Origin: Acanthamoeba sp. SK_2022b
Taxonomy: Eukaryota > Discosea > Longamoebia > Acanthamoebidae
Reading direction: 5' to 3'
NCBI GenBank assembly: GCA_027943245.1
Contig: JANDJZ010000448.1
Location: 1-36,291 of the forward strand
DNA: 36,291 bases
This document shows positions 1-9,318 of this stretch, piece after piece. Made by a program: the position numbers and the translations under genes. Each line of letters starts with the position of its first letter. The stretch's first letter is position 1. A model generated the notes under the pieces. That model did not search any database. It was not told the origin of the DNA and saw only the letters and a list, made by a program, of their open reading frames with translations.

Positions 1-571
1 GTTCGGGTTCTTCTCTGCCGGTGTGGTAAATGGCATAGGGCGGCAGCTTGAGGCTCCGCAGTTCACCAAAGTCACAAACCGCGTCCGCGTTCTGGTCGCG
101 ACACTCGTTGTGGGCCACGCCCAGGCACCAATAGCACCGACTGCCCACCATGTCTCTCCCCGACACCTGAAGAGAATCGAGCCCACGCGTAAGAACACCA
201 TGTCCGGCACCCCGCAGGACCTCCCTCCGGGCCAGGAGTCGCTTAGTACCTCCTTGGTACAAAAGACGCAGGGGCTGGAGGAATGGTTGCCCTCGATCCA
301 TGCGTGGCCCATCCGACGCACCTCCTGATGCAACGCAGGGAGAAGCACGCCAATGTGAGGAATGTGGAGAGGGGGAGATATAGAAATGTATATAAACATG
401 AGACGAGGAAGGAGAGGCATGGCAGAAGCGACGTACCTCGGGAGAGGCGGAGGGGAGCGGATAGACGGAGAAGGTAGTCGGACAATTGCACTCGGCGCCA
501 CTCTCGCACTCAACATGAGTCACGTATCGACATACGGCGCACATCTTGCCCTGTCGCTGTTGTGTGTATGT

Positions 572-618
<47 letters not shown>

Positions 619-1738
619 GAAAGGGAGGTGGTGAGGCGATGAAGGGAGAGAGTAAGGGAAATCTAGGGCATCATGGCAGGTAGGTCGGAACAATACTACG
701 TTCACCCCCTTGGCTGATGCCCATCACCGCATGACGGTTCACAGCGAGAGAAAGAAAGGGAAAGGAGGAGGCGGCGGCGGAAACACACCTGCTTGCCCTT
801 GCCCTTGAGCTTGCGCTTGCACACATTGCACCAGACCGAGGAGGAGAAGCAGCGGTCGTGCAGCTCGTGCTTGCCAATGTCCTCGTCTCTTTTCTTTCTC
901 AAGAAATCCTGTGACATTCCATCGGCAAATTATGAATTCCACTTCATAAAACAATTAAAATTGAATAAATAATAAAAAAGCAAAAACGTGAAGGGCAACC
1001 AGCAAACAAATGAAGAAAAACGAACAACGGTAGAAGAGGTACCCAGTCCTCGACACGTCCGTCGTCATCAACGCGGGGGGAGAAGATGTTGGAGTCGTCA
1101 AAGTCCTCATCGCACTCGTTGTTGCTGTCGTATGCCTCGTCGTCGAGCCATCGCCGCTCGTGTGCGGCACGAGCAGGCGAAGATGGCAGCGAGCCGATGG
1201 GCAGCGGCTTCTTGCGCTGAGGCTGTGGTGAGCGCGAGAGGCCCAGCATTCGGCGCGCTGTCGACGGCGACTCACTGCGCATGGCAGGCGATGGTGCAGG
1301 AGTGGGGGCCACGGAGGAGTTGCTGACGAGGCCCAACAATGCAGGCGACGAGGTGGTGGAGGCGGTAGACAATCGGTAGCGTCCATGCTTGGCAGGGAGT
1401 CCACGTGCAGCTGCTGGGGGTGTCCGTGTGGTGCCAGTGTCGCGCGCAGTAGAAGATGAAGAAGAGCCCAAGGCAGAAGAAGTTGAAGAAAGGGATCGTT
1501 GGCCTGCGGAAGACGAAGAGGAGGAGAGGGCGAGCGGGGAAGGCTGAGCAAGGGCCTGAGCGACCAGTTCGGAGGCGTCCACGCTGTCCTCATGTTTGGA
1601 AGGAGACGATGAGGCCAATGTCTTGTTTCGTGATCTTCGTGCTCGCATCACGGGAGAAGCCAGCGGGCTGATTGTGCCTTTCTTCTTCGATGTTTTGTAG
1701 TCATGTCGTGGCAGCTCCACGTCCTCCATCTCGCTCAT
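1..1738 (-). CDS. Diacylglycerol kinase, N-terminal part (two C1 domains); truncated by window edge
   Basis: Diacylglycerol kinases phosphorylate diacylglycerol to phosphatidic acid at membranes. Exons (transcript order): 1738-1043, 908-789, 550-437, 324-250, 166-1; phases agree throughout. Residues 1-232 are Ser/Pro/Thr-rich and look disordered, ending in an acidic stretch. Exons 2-3 encode a first C1 zinc domain (GKHELHDRC, CNVCKRKLKGKGKQ, then CAVCRYVTHVEC). Exons 4-5 encode a second (GHAWIEGNHSSSPCVFC, then RCYWCLGVAHNEC), followed by CDFGELRSLKLPPYAIY. The CDFG...PP linker after a second C1 is typical of the eukaryotic DGK family, so the catalytic domain should lie beyond position 1 on this strand. 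The ATG at 1738 follows an AT-rich gap. The exon 4 acceptor could be three bases further in. About 390 residues are visible. A C1-only protein is the alternative, but the linker argues against it. Confidence 0.85.
574..617. repeat. (GT)n microsatellite in an intron
   Basis: About 22 uninterrupted GT units lie inside the intron between exons 2 and 3 of the diacylglycerol kinase gene. They read as (CA)n on the transcript and end a short distance before the acceptor, where a pyrimidine tract would normally be. Confidence 0.95.
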
Positions 1739-1978
1739 CGAACTAATCTTAAGGCTGGAATATTATAATAAATATAATAAATATAAATATAAAGATTATG
1801 ACAATATGAATAGATTTTAAAAAATAATCTAACACGATCAAGGCCCTTCTCGAGGGTGCGCGTTTTGAATGTGTGAATGCAGGTTCGATAAATGGGTAAC
1901 CCCAGCTTCCCGCACCAGCCCCGCTCGTGAGTTGCGGGCAATTCGGGGATTGGTTGGCAAAAAGTCGGCATTTTTTGG
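1739..1978. other. Intergenic gap with AT-rich core
   Basis: This 240-bp gap separates the start codon of the diacylglycerol kinase gene from the stop codon of the upstream MORN gene; both are on the minus strand. Bases about 1755-1835 are almost pure A/T, with repeated ATAATAAATATAAATA-like runs, in sharp contrast to the GC-rich genes. It probably holds the MORN 3' end and the kinase promoter. I see no tRNA or other RNA gene. Confidence 0.6.
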
Positions 1979-4057
1979 TTACAAGAAACGCGGGTCTAAT
2001 TTTCGTGGCAATCGCCTCCTTGGCGTCCCTGCGCTTGGCCTTCGCTTGGAAGCAAAGTTGGTGGGCTGCGCAGGTTGGACAAGGTTGGGGTCGAGTGGAA
2101 AGCGGTCGCATCTCTGGCTGTACTGTACAACAGGCGCGGAGAGCTGCGCTCTACGCCCTAAGCGGAATCGTGATTGCTCCTCCTTTTCTCCGACGCCTTC
2201 GCGTAGGCTACGCTCCGACAATCAAGGGGTGGCTGTGCTCACCTCGTCCCCATCGTGCGCCTCGTCCTCGAGCACAGTCTTTGCGGCAAGCGGAGGAGCT
2301 GCCTGCGAGTGTGTGGGCGAAGAAGGCAAAGAGGAGACCGTGGGCGCTGTGGCCGCGACGGCAGAGGGCATGATGGTCCTGAGGTTGACGCCCTCCAGCG
2401 CCCGACCCAACACCAGCACGCCATTGTGCCACACCTGCACCAGGCGCCACCACCATCAGCATCTAGCAACAGAGACGAGGATGAGAAACTGATGAGAGGA
2501 GCGAACCTCAACGCTCGCTGTTCCGTTCGTGTCGATGGCCAAGCCCTCGCCGTGCTTCTTGCCGTGATGCCACTTTCCCATGAACGTCGAGCCATCGGCG
2601 TTCCTGAGCTCACCCTGCCACGACAAGCCATGCGAAACGGTGTGAGATGCCGGCTCGAGCGCAGAGCTGATGGGTGATTATCGCGAGGAGAGGAGGAGCG
2701 TGCATCGTACCAGGCCGTGCTGAGCGCTTTTGTAGTAGGACCCTCTGTACAGTCGACCGTCCGTGTACGTTCGCACGCCCTGCCCGTGCCTTGGCGCGCA
2801 GCAAAGCACGGACGGTCAGAAGGAGGAGGTCAGAGGTCTCCCACTCGATCGAGGAGGGGAGGGGTCCCCTCCTGGGATGGGGTGTGGATGGTGGTGTGTT
2901 GGTGTTGGTGGTGTGTGTGTGTGTGTGTGTGTGTGAGCAGCTGCTTCTCGTACCTCGCGTCGTGGTACCAGTCCCCTTCATAGGTTTCGCCGTTGTGGGC
3001 CCAGAACATGCGACCGTGCCCGTGCTTCCTCCCCTGCTTGAACGTGCCCTGTGGTGAACAGTACTTCAGATCTTGTTCGACATGGCGCGCGTGTTGCAAG
3101 AGAGGCAGCAGTGCGTCGCCAAGGGCAAGACTTACCCTGTACTCGCTTCCGTCAGGCCACTTCATGGTACCCGTTCCGTCCTGCAGCTCGTCCCGGTAGT
3201 CGCCCTCGTAGATACGGCCATCGGTGTACACGCGTCGGCCCCAGCCTTGACGCTTGCCCTCCTTGAACATGCCCGAGTACACTCCGCCATCGGCGAACGT
3301 GTGCACGCCCTTGCCCTCTCGCTGTTTTGCAATGTGTCAACAACGACATCATCAGCCACACATGACGTAAAAGAATAAGGGAGGGAGGGAGATTGCGTAC
3401 GAGGCCGTTCTTGAAGTCGCCCTTATACACGGAGCCGTCTTCCCACCGCATGACGCCGGTGCCTTCGATTACGTTGTCGCGCCACTGGCCCACGTACTTG
3501 CGGCCATCGGGCCACGCGATGCTGCCCATCCCGTGAAACTTGTTGTGCTCATTGAGCTGGCCGATGTAAGTGGCGCTGCCCTCCCCACCAACGCCGGCGG
3601 CGGTCGGGAGGTTGGGTGGCTGCATCAAGCGAGCGGCCTCCTCAAAGTCGTGTGCTTGTTCTTGCGGGCGCTGCTGTTGGTGTTGGTTGTGGTGAAGGTT
3701 TTGGGGAGATCCTTGTGGCGAAGATGAGGCAGCAGTGGCAGTGTTGTCGGTTGTGGCGTGGTTAGATGGCCTGTGAGTGATTGTGGCGCGTAGCTGATTG
3801 GAGTGGGCGTGGGGAACGCTGCGCGATCGTTCGTGTCGGTTCTGAGGGAAAGGTGCTGAGTCGGCCTCCCCTGCATTCTTGGCACCAGTAGATTTGTTGA
3901 GGATGAATGCCTCTTGTGTCACTTCATCAATGACCGAGTTGCTGAGGAGCGGGGAAGCAGGGAGGACTGGGGGGCAGGGTGATTCGCTGTTATTCGTGGA
4001 CGTAGTTTGACGAGGAGAGGAAGGTGAAGGTGGGCCAGATGAACCGGGCGACTGCAT
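1979..4057 (-). CDS. MORN-repeat protein, about 483 residues
   Basis: Exons: 4057-3401, 3321-3136, 3048-2954, 2789-2711, 2614-2507, 2434-2243, 2113-1979. Residues 1 to about 165 are Ser/Pro/Gln/His/Asn-rich and probably disordered. They are followed by about nine tandem MORN repeats, for example YVGQWRDNVIEGTGVMRW, YEGDYRDELQDGTGTMKW, and FKNGLREGKGVHTF joined across intron 1. Repeats split by introns become perfect once spliced, which supports the junctions. MORN repeats bind phosphoinositides or other proteins and act as membrane or cytoskeletal adaptors. No catalytic domain (such as a PIP kinase or SET domain) follows, so this is likely a scaffold. The last exon (45 codons including stop, basic) is the weakest part: without it the protein would end shortly after 2243. 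The ATG at 4057 is the first in frame. Confidence 0.85.
2911..2934. repeat. (GT)n microsatellite in an intron
   Basis: About 12 GT units lie in the intron between exons 3 and 4 of the MORN gene. They read as (CA)n on the transcript, close to the donor. Confidence 0.9.
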
Positions 4058-4188
4058 GCCGCGGTAGTGTAGATTTCAAATAATAGTTTAGGTCGTCGTG
4101 TTGTTTTTGAATAAAAATAACAATAATTTATGTGAACCGTTGGTGGTCAAGTGAACTGTTTGTTTTCTCATCACACCACCAAAGGAAC

Positions 4189-4588
4189 TTAGCACTGAAG
4201 GCCAGGGAAGGCGGCCTGAAGGCAGGGGCAGCAGGTGCCCACGTTGGTGCCCAGGCAATCGAAGCAGGCGGAGGGGTTCTGGATGAAGGCCTTGCACTCT
4301 GAAAAGATTTTGATGGATTTAGCACAGATGATAGATCGAGAGTAGAATAGGCAAAACGTACGGTCAAAGCACTTGGCGATGGAACCGGCACACTGCAGAC
4401 CGAGCTCAACGGAGCACTCGCTCTCACTGAGATTTTTGTTAGAAATTCGAAAAATGAGGAAAAATGCAGCTGCATGATTTGATTTGGAATGGAGCAACGA
4501 AAGAAAAGGCGTTCGGGCCGTACGGCATGGCAGCAATGCAAGCCACGGCAACGGCGAAGAAGGCAAGGACAAAGAGGAGGAACTTCAT
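4189..4588 (-). CDS. Small secreted cysteine-rich protein, 79 residues
   Basis: Three short exons, 4588-4524, 4426-4362 and 4298-4189, join in phase (2 then 1). The protein starts with a clear signal peptide (MKFLLFVLAFFAVAVACIAA), with cleavage likely just after. The mature part is about 58 residues with ten cysteines, including a GTCCPC cluster near the C-terminus; the last residue is Cys. An even cysteine number and small size suggest a disulfide-stabilised secreted or vacuolar protein. I do not recognise the family: spacing does not obviously match saposins, defensins or knottins. It has no basic run or amphipathic helix obvious enough to call it a pore-forming peptide. It is divergently arranged with the acyl-CoA synthetase gene, sharing a 303-bp intergenic region. 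Confidence 0.8.
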
Positions 4589-4891
4589 CTTGAGGTTGTT
4601 TGAGGTTTGCTGTTGCACAATCAGAAATCACAGATAACTTCACAGGGGCAAAGTCGTGCAACTTTTCGTAGTGACGGCCACCATTTGCGCTCTCTTTGGC
4701 CAATAGGCAGAGCGGATAAAACGAAGAAAAAGAAATGCGTGGAAACTGTTTTTCTAATGCCCTCCGCGGCAGCTTGATTTCGTAATTTAGAGAAATTGCT
4801 GGCGGTAACCGCATTCAGGTTTCAATGAATGAAGCCAACACAACGATTGCCCACCAATTTATTAGGCCATTTTTTTTCATAATTTTTATAG
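4589..4891. promoter_or_regulatory. Shared divergent promoter region
   Basis: This gap lies between two start codons pointing away from each other: the secreted Cys-rich protein on minus and the acyl-CoA synthetase on plus. It must hold both promoters. There is a T-rich tract just before the plus-strand ATG (4870-4890). I see no strong TATA box for either direction. Confidence 0.5.
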
Positions 4892-6516
4892 ATGGAACAT
4901 ACAAAGGCATCTCTACCGGCCTACATGGCCGCCCTGGAGGGTCTGTCCGAGTACGCGTACAGATTGGTGGACGAATTGAAGGAGGCTGGGCGATTGGTGG
5001 GTCGTAGGGATGAGGAGATGCGGCAACAGGGCGGCAAGGTCGCTCGCAGACTCGAAGAGGAGTTGCGCCAGCTCAAAGCGTACCACACGGCCTCGCTCAG
5101 GGCCGTCGTAGATTGCCTGGCGCTACACGCCTCCACCTCTTCACCTTCTTCGTCTATGTTCATGTCGTTTGTGGAGGAGGCCCAGGCGCAGAGGACAGCG
5201 CTTGCCGCCAAGCGCGCGGAGCTCGAGAAGCTGCGCGAGGCGCCGCCGGGCGCCGAGGAGCGGCAGCGCGCGATCGACGCCTTCAACGCCACGCTCGATC
5301 TGCTCACCCAGGAGTGCGAGGCCACCGGCGAGCGCCTGGGCCGCCGCATGCGCGTGCCGTGGCAGCTCCAGCAGTGCGCCGCCATCAACGCCGACGACCC
5401 CGAGCCCGTCGTCCCGCTCGAGGTAGAGTCGTGGCCTCCTCCTCCTCCTTCTCCTTCTCCTCTTCCTCCTGTTGCGCCAGCATCGCTCGGCGCTCATATG
5501 GCCCATGGCGCGCGCTGGGGTAGGGCGGGCGCATTCTCGATGCCGATGGCAACAACGTGTGGGGCAGCGAGTGCTGCCTCTGCGGCTGGGAGATCCAGGA
5601 CGGAGCCAAGGTGCGCACACCCTTCCCGGCGCCGGGCGCGCTTCGTCGGCTGACGCGTGGACTCGTCGTCGTCCCGATTGGGAGCGGGCCATCAGGGCGA
5701 AGGGGTGACGCGCTTCCACTCGCTGGAAGTGCCGCGAGCCGATCAGTGCGCCGACTGCTACCGCTGCTGGACCTCTGCGTGGAGCCTTGTCCCGCCCGGT
5801 ACCCGGCTCACGATCTCGGCGTCGCCCCCTCTCGCATGTCCCTTCTTCTCTGTGTTGACTGACCCATCGCGCGCCCCCTCCCCTCCTCTCCTTCGCCAGG
5901 CGATGACGCGACGAAGCAGCTCCTGCTCAAGCACAACCCTGCCCTGGCCCGCCTCCCGTTCCTCGTGGAGGAGGACAACATCGACGTCTTCCTCAGGGAC
6001 CCGATCCTCGAGGCCCCCACCGTCGCGGACAGCGTCCACATGCTGTTCCAGGTCTACGCCCGACGGCCCTGCCTCGGCGTGCGGCGGCCCGTCGAACGCG
6101 GCCCGGGCGAGGCGGCCACCGGGTAACCCACCCGCGCACGGACTCGCACGCGCGTCAATCCAGCTCACAGCCCTCACACTGGGCGCGGCGCGCGGTGTGT
6201 CAGATACGGCGCGTACGAGTGGCTGTCCTATGAGCAGGTCTACCGGCGCGCGAGTGGTATCGGTTGCGGTCTGGCGGAGGTCGCCCGCTGCGACGACGAG
6301 GAGACGCAGCAGCGCAGGGAAGCCGGGATGGCCGAGGCGCCGGCGTCGAGGCGGAAGCCGGGCGCCTTCGTGAGCATCTGCAGCAGCAACCGCCCCGAGT
6401 GGTTGATGGTCGACTTTGGCTGTGCCATGAACGGCTTCGTCACCGTTGGGCTGCACACCTCCTGGCCTCTCGATGAGGTATGCGTGCCGTTTCGTCTCAT
6501 CTCGTTGTTCGTAAGC

Positions 6517-6550
<34 letters not shown>

Positions 6551-6555
6551 TCACT

Positions 6556-6617
<62 letters not shown>

Positions 6618-7946
6618 TGAAGCTGGTGTACGTGTTGAACAATGCGGAGACGGACTACGTGGTGGTCGACTGGGACAACTTCGGCAAGTTTGTCCGCGTC
6701 GCGCCCCAGTGTCCTCGCCTCAAGGGCGTCTTCGTGATGGACGACCGGGACGCGCCCGACGACGAGCAGCGGCTGGAGCAGTGGAAGCAGCAGAACGCCG
6801 CCGCCGTCGCCGCTTTCGGGCGCCTCCGCATCGAGACGCTGTCGTGGCTGCAGCGCAAGGGCCAGGCCGAGGCCCACGCCATCCGGCAGACCAAGCGGGA
6901 TGAGCTGCAGTCGCGCCTCATCGCCAGCCGAAGCCAAGAGAATGCCCGCCGGGGCCAACCATCGGCGACGCCCGACAACGCCGAAGACCCGACCGCGCTC
7001 TTCTCGCTGATCTACAGCAGCGGCACCACGGGCCTGCCCAAGGGCATCATCGCCACCAAGGGTGGCTGGCGGGCCGACAACATCGACAGCCCGGTAGGTT
7101 CACGCTCGCCCGTTCTCGAGCACTTGACTCCTACTCCTCGACGGCTGACAAGCGAACGTGAATGGACGTGGGTGGTGGTGGTGGGGGGGGGCGATGGCGT
7201 AGCGCTATCTTGTGCCCGACGTGGTGCTCTCCTATGCGGCGCTGGCCCACGGAATGGACCGGGGCATGTGCTGGCAGACGCTGGCCAACGGGGGGCGTGT
7301 GGGGATGTGCTCGCGAGGCGAGGAGAACGTGATCGACGACGCGCAGGCGCTCGAGCCCGTGCTGTTCGTGGCCATGCCCCACGTGTGGACGAAGATCTAC
7401 CTCGACTACCGACTGGCGCTCGACGCTGCCGCCGCACTCCCGTCGACCGACGCCGAGGCCGCCAAGCAGCAGGCCCTGGCGCGATTCTCGACCGTCCTCG
7501 GTACCGCACGCCGCCCAGCGAAAACGAAAAACGAGAGTGCAAAAAGAACGAAAGCGTTGCCTCACGTCGCGCCACACACAGGCACGCGCCTTCTGCAGGT
7601 TGCGACCGGAGGGGCGGCGACCAGCCCGCAGGTGCTCGAGTTCATGCGGGAGTGCTTCAAGTGCCCCGTGGTGGATGCCTATGGCACCACCGAGGTACCG
7701 CTTCGGGCCTCCTCGCTGCGTGCCGGCTTCTCGGGTCGGGGGGGGGGGTTGCGGCGATGCTGATGCTGCGAGCTGTGCGTGGGCCGCGGACATAGACGCC
7801 GGGCGTTGCGACGGACGGAGTGATACCGTCGACCGTGACCGTCCAACTCAGGGACGTGCCGGAGATGGGCTACCACACGACCGACAAACCGCATCCGCGA
7901 GGAGGTGCTCCCCTCCTTTCTCTTGTCCTCCCCTCCTGTCCTCACC

Positions 7947-8024
<78 letters not shown>

Positions 8025-8681
8025 GCGTCGACACTTTAGAGATCTGCGTGCGTACGCCAAGCATGACGCCGGGCTACTACCGTCTGCCGGATCACACGGC
8101 GGCCTCGTTCCAGGTCCTCCCGCCCAATCCCCCGATCCACTGGAGTGTTGGCCGAGGCCTAACCCTGCCGTGCGACCGTCCACGGAGGGTAGGGTGGCTT
8201 CTTCCTGACGGGGGACATCGGCGAGATAGACGCCGAGGGCAAGCTGCGCGTCATCGACCGAAAGAAGAACATCCTCGATCTCTACATCGACGGTCGCAGC
8301 GTCTGGGTGCCCGTGGGCCTCCTCGAGGCCTTCTACGTCGCCCACGCGAGCCATGTCATCAAGCAGATCTTCATCCACGGCGAGCGCACGCAGCCCTGCC
8401 TCGCGGCGGTGGTGGTCCCGCATAGGCACCTAGAGGAGGAGGGGAAGGGAGGCGTATCCGTGAGCGCGGACGACCTGCTCAATGCGATGAAGGAAGCCGC
8501 GCAGCGTCACGGCCAGCCCGACCATCACGTGCCGGGGGTGGTCATCGTGGAGGAGGACCCGGAGGGGTGGACCGCCGACAACGGCTGCCTGACCGTCAGT
8601 CGCAAGCTCGCACGACAGAAGCTCATGGCGCGCTACAAGCTCGCCATCGACATGGCCTACGCCCGTGCGTTCCCTCTTTGA
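4892..8681 (+). CDS. Long-chain acyl-CoA synthetase with N-terminal coiled-coil and Cys cluster, about 923 residues
   Basis: ATP-dependent ligase activating fatty acids to acyl-CoA through an acyl-AMP intermediate. Exons: 4892-5422, 5524-5610, 5696-5798, 5900-6122, 6204-6477, 6623-7093, 7203-7500, 7582-7694, 7796-7904, 8040-8113, 8193-8681; all phases agree. Family motifs: EWLSYEQVYRRASGIG, SICSSNRPEW, the P-loop IYSSGTTGLPKG (about residue 535), QVATGGAATSP, VDAYGTTE, RTPSMTPGYY, FFLTGDIGEIDAEGKLRVID and RKKN, plus a C-terminal LTVSRKLARQK carrying the conserved lysine. Odd: residues 1-177 form a Glu/Arg/Ala-rich coiled coil, and 178-240 hold two cysteine pairs (ECCLC, then QCADCYRC). Neither is part of a normal enzyme of this family. 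The region after RKKN (DLYIDGRSVWVP) also departs from the usual K-L-x-x-G-E. The N-terminal exons join in frame without a stop, so I model one gene. Two adjacent genes is the alternative. Confidence 0.85.
6515..6615. repeat. (CT)n(CA)n composite microsatellite in an intron
   Basis: About 12 CT units followed by about 40 CA units with a short interruption near 6551-6555, inside intron 5 of the acyl-CoA synthetase gene. The tract ends seven bases before the acceptor AG. Confidence 0.95.
7950..8023. repeat. (GT)n microsatellite in an intron
   Basis: About 37 uninterrupted GT units on the sense strand of intron 9 of the acyl-CoA synthetase gene. Confidence 0.95.
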
Positions 8682-9318
8682 ATGTTCAAGAATCAACTGT
8701 GTGTGGATGCACTAGTGTTGTATGTATTTGTTTGGCAAGGTTGTGGTTCTCAGCCTTTTTGAGTTTGTCTCTACAAACGTTCTGGTCTGTGCACCACTCT
8801 CTTTCCTGTTCTGGTCTAGTAAGCGACGGCCCTCCTGGCACGCCTCCTCTCCCTGAAGTGCTTGAGGGTGAGCACGCCGGCGATCGCGATGAGGACCTTC
8901 TTCAACATGATTGCTGCTCCATCCAGACGAAACGTATCGTAAGTAAAACCCTCAGAGACAAACAACAGCCTATGGAGAACGGAAGCGAACCTTGGGTAGT
9001 GGGGTTGGTGGAGTGATCTGGTAGTGCAGCTGTTGCGGCTGTTCGTCGTTGTTAGTTGGTTTGTTGGTTTGAACTACAGGTTCAACTAGCGGTAATTAAA
9101 TAGTTGGGGCAGGTAAGAATGGCGGTGATTTCTTGTTTGCTTTCATGGCGATTGTCCAGTGAAAGAGGCGCCCAGGCACGATCACGGAGTTCGCGATAGC
9201 CTCCTTCCCCTTCCTTCTCCCTCGTGCTTCTCCCTCGGAGTTGCCTCACAGTGTCGTGGTGGTAAGTCCTTTTTCAACGAAATTTAGCCTTTCCCTCGAA
9301 ATGGAAATTGATAGACTG
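8682..9318. other. 637-bp gap between convergent genes, holding one candidate small ORF
   Basis: This gap lies between the stop codons of the acyl-CoA synthetase (+) and the SAM-domain gene (-). It contains the candidate microprotein at 8816-8908 and, at 9069-9085, an inverted repeat TTGAAC-5-GTTCAA. I see no tRNA, rRNA or transposon sequence. The stretch 9090-9318 shows nothing I can name. Confidence 0.6.
8816..8908 (-). CDS. Candidate 30-residue single-span membrane microprotein
   Basis: An ATG-to-TAG ORF of 31 codons, too short for ordinary ORF lists. It reads MLKKVLIAIAGVLTLKHF followed by a tail dominated by Arg/Ala and ending in Ala-Tyr. Residues 5-15 are hydrophobic, flanked by lysines and a strongly basic C-terminus, as in small inner-membrane or mitochondrial microproteins. 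Codon choice matches the neighbouring genes: almost every third position is G or C (AAG AAG GTC CTC ATC GCG ATC GCC GGC GTG CTC ACC), whereas the sequence around it is not biased this way. Against it: an upstream ATG 17 bases before opens a six-codon ORF overlapping the start in another frame. It could also be one exon of a longer gene. I recognise no family. Confidence 0.5.
   Translation of the reverse strand: MLKKVLIAIAGVLTLKHFRERRRARRAVAY

Noticed and set aside
574..617. Possible CRISPR or tandem-repeat array
   Set aside because: The dinucleotide tracts have no spacers or longer repeat units, and the window is eukaryotic.
944..1042. Continuation of the diacylglycerol kinase first exon into a hydrophobic C-terminus
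   Set aside because: Splicing at 1042/909 gives an in-phase C1 domain. The hydrophobic read-through (LLPLFVFLHLFAG) is intron sequence.
1869..1930. GGTTCGATAAATGGG as a possible tRNA T-loop
   Set aside because: No acceptor stem, D arm or anticodon arm can be paired around it.
5758..6642. Frames containing poly(Val-Cys) or poly(Thr-His) runs
   Set aside because: These are translations of (CA)n/(GT)n microsatellites in introns. The same applies near 2830-3306, 7537-8425, 14725-15289 and 23139-23915.
9069..9085. TTGAAC-5-GTTCAA as a terminator hairpin
   Set aside because: Six-base arms with a five-base loop are short. Hairpin terminators of this kind are bacterial and are not expected here.
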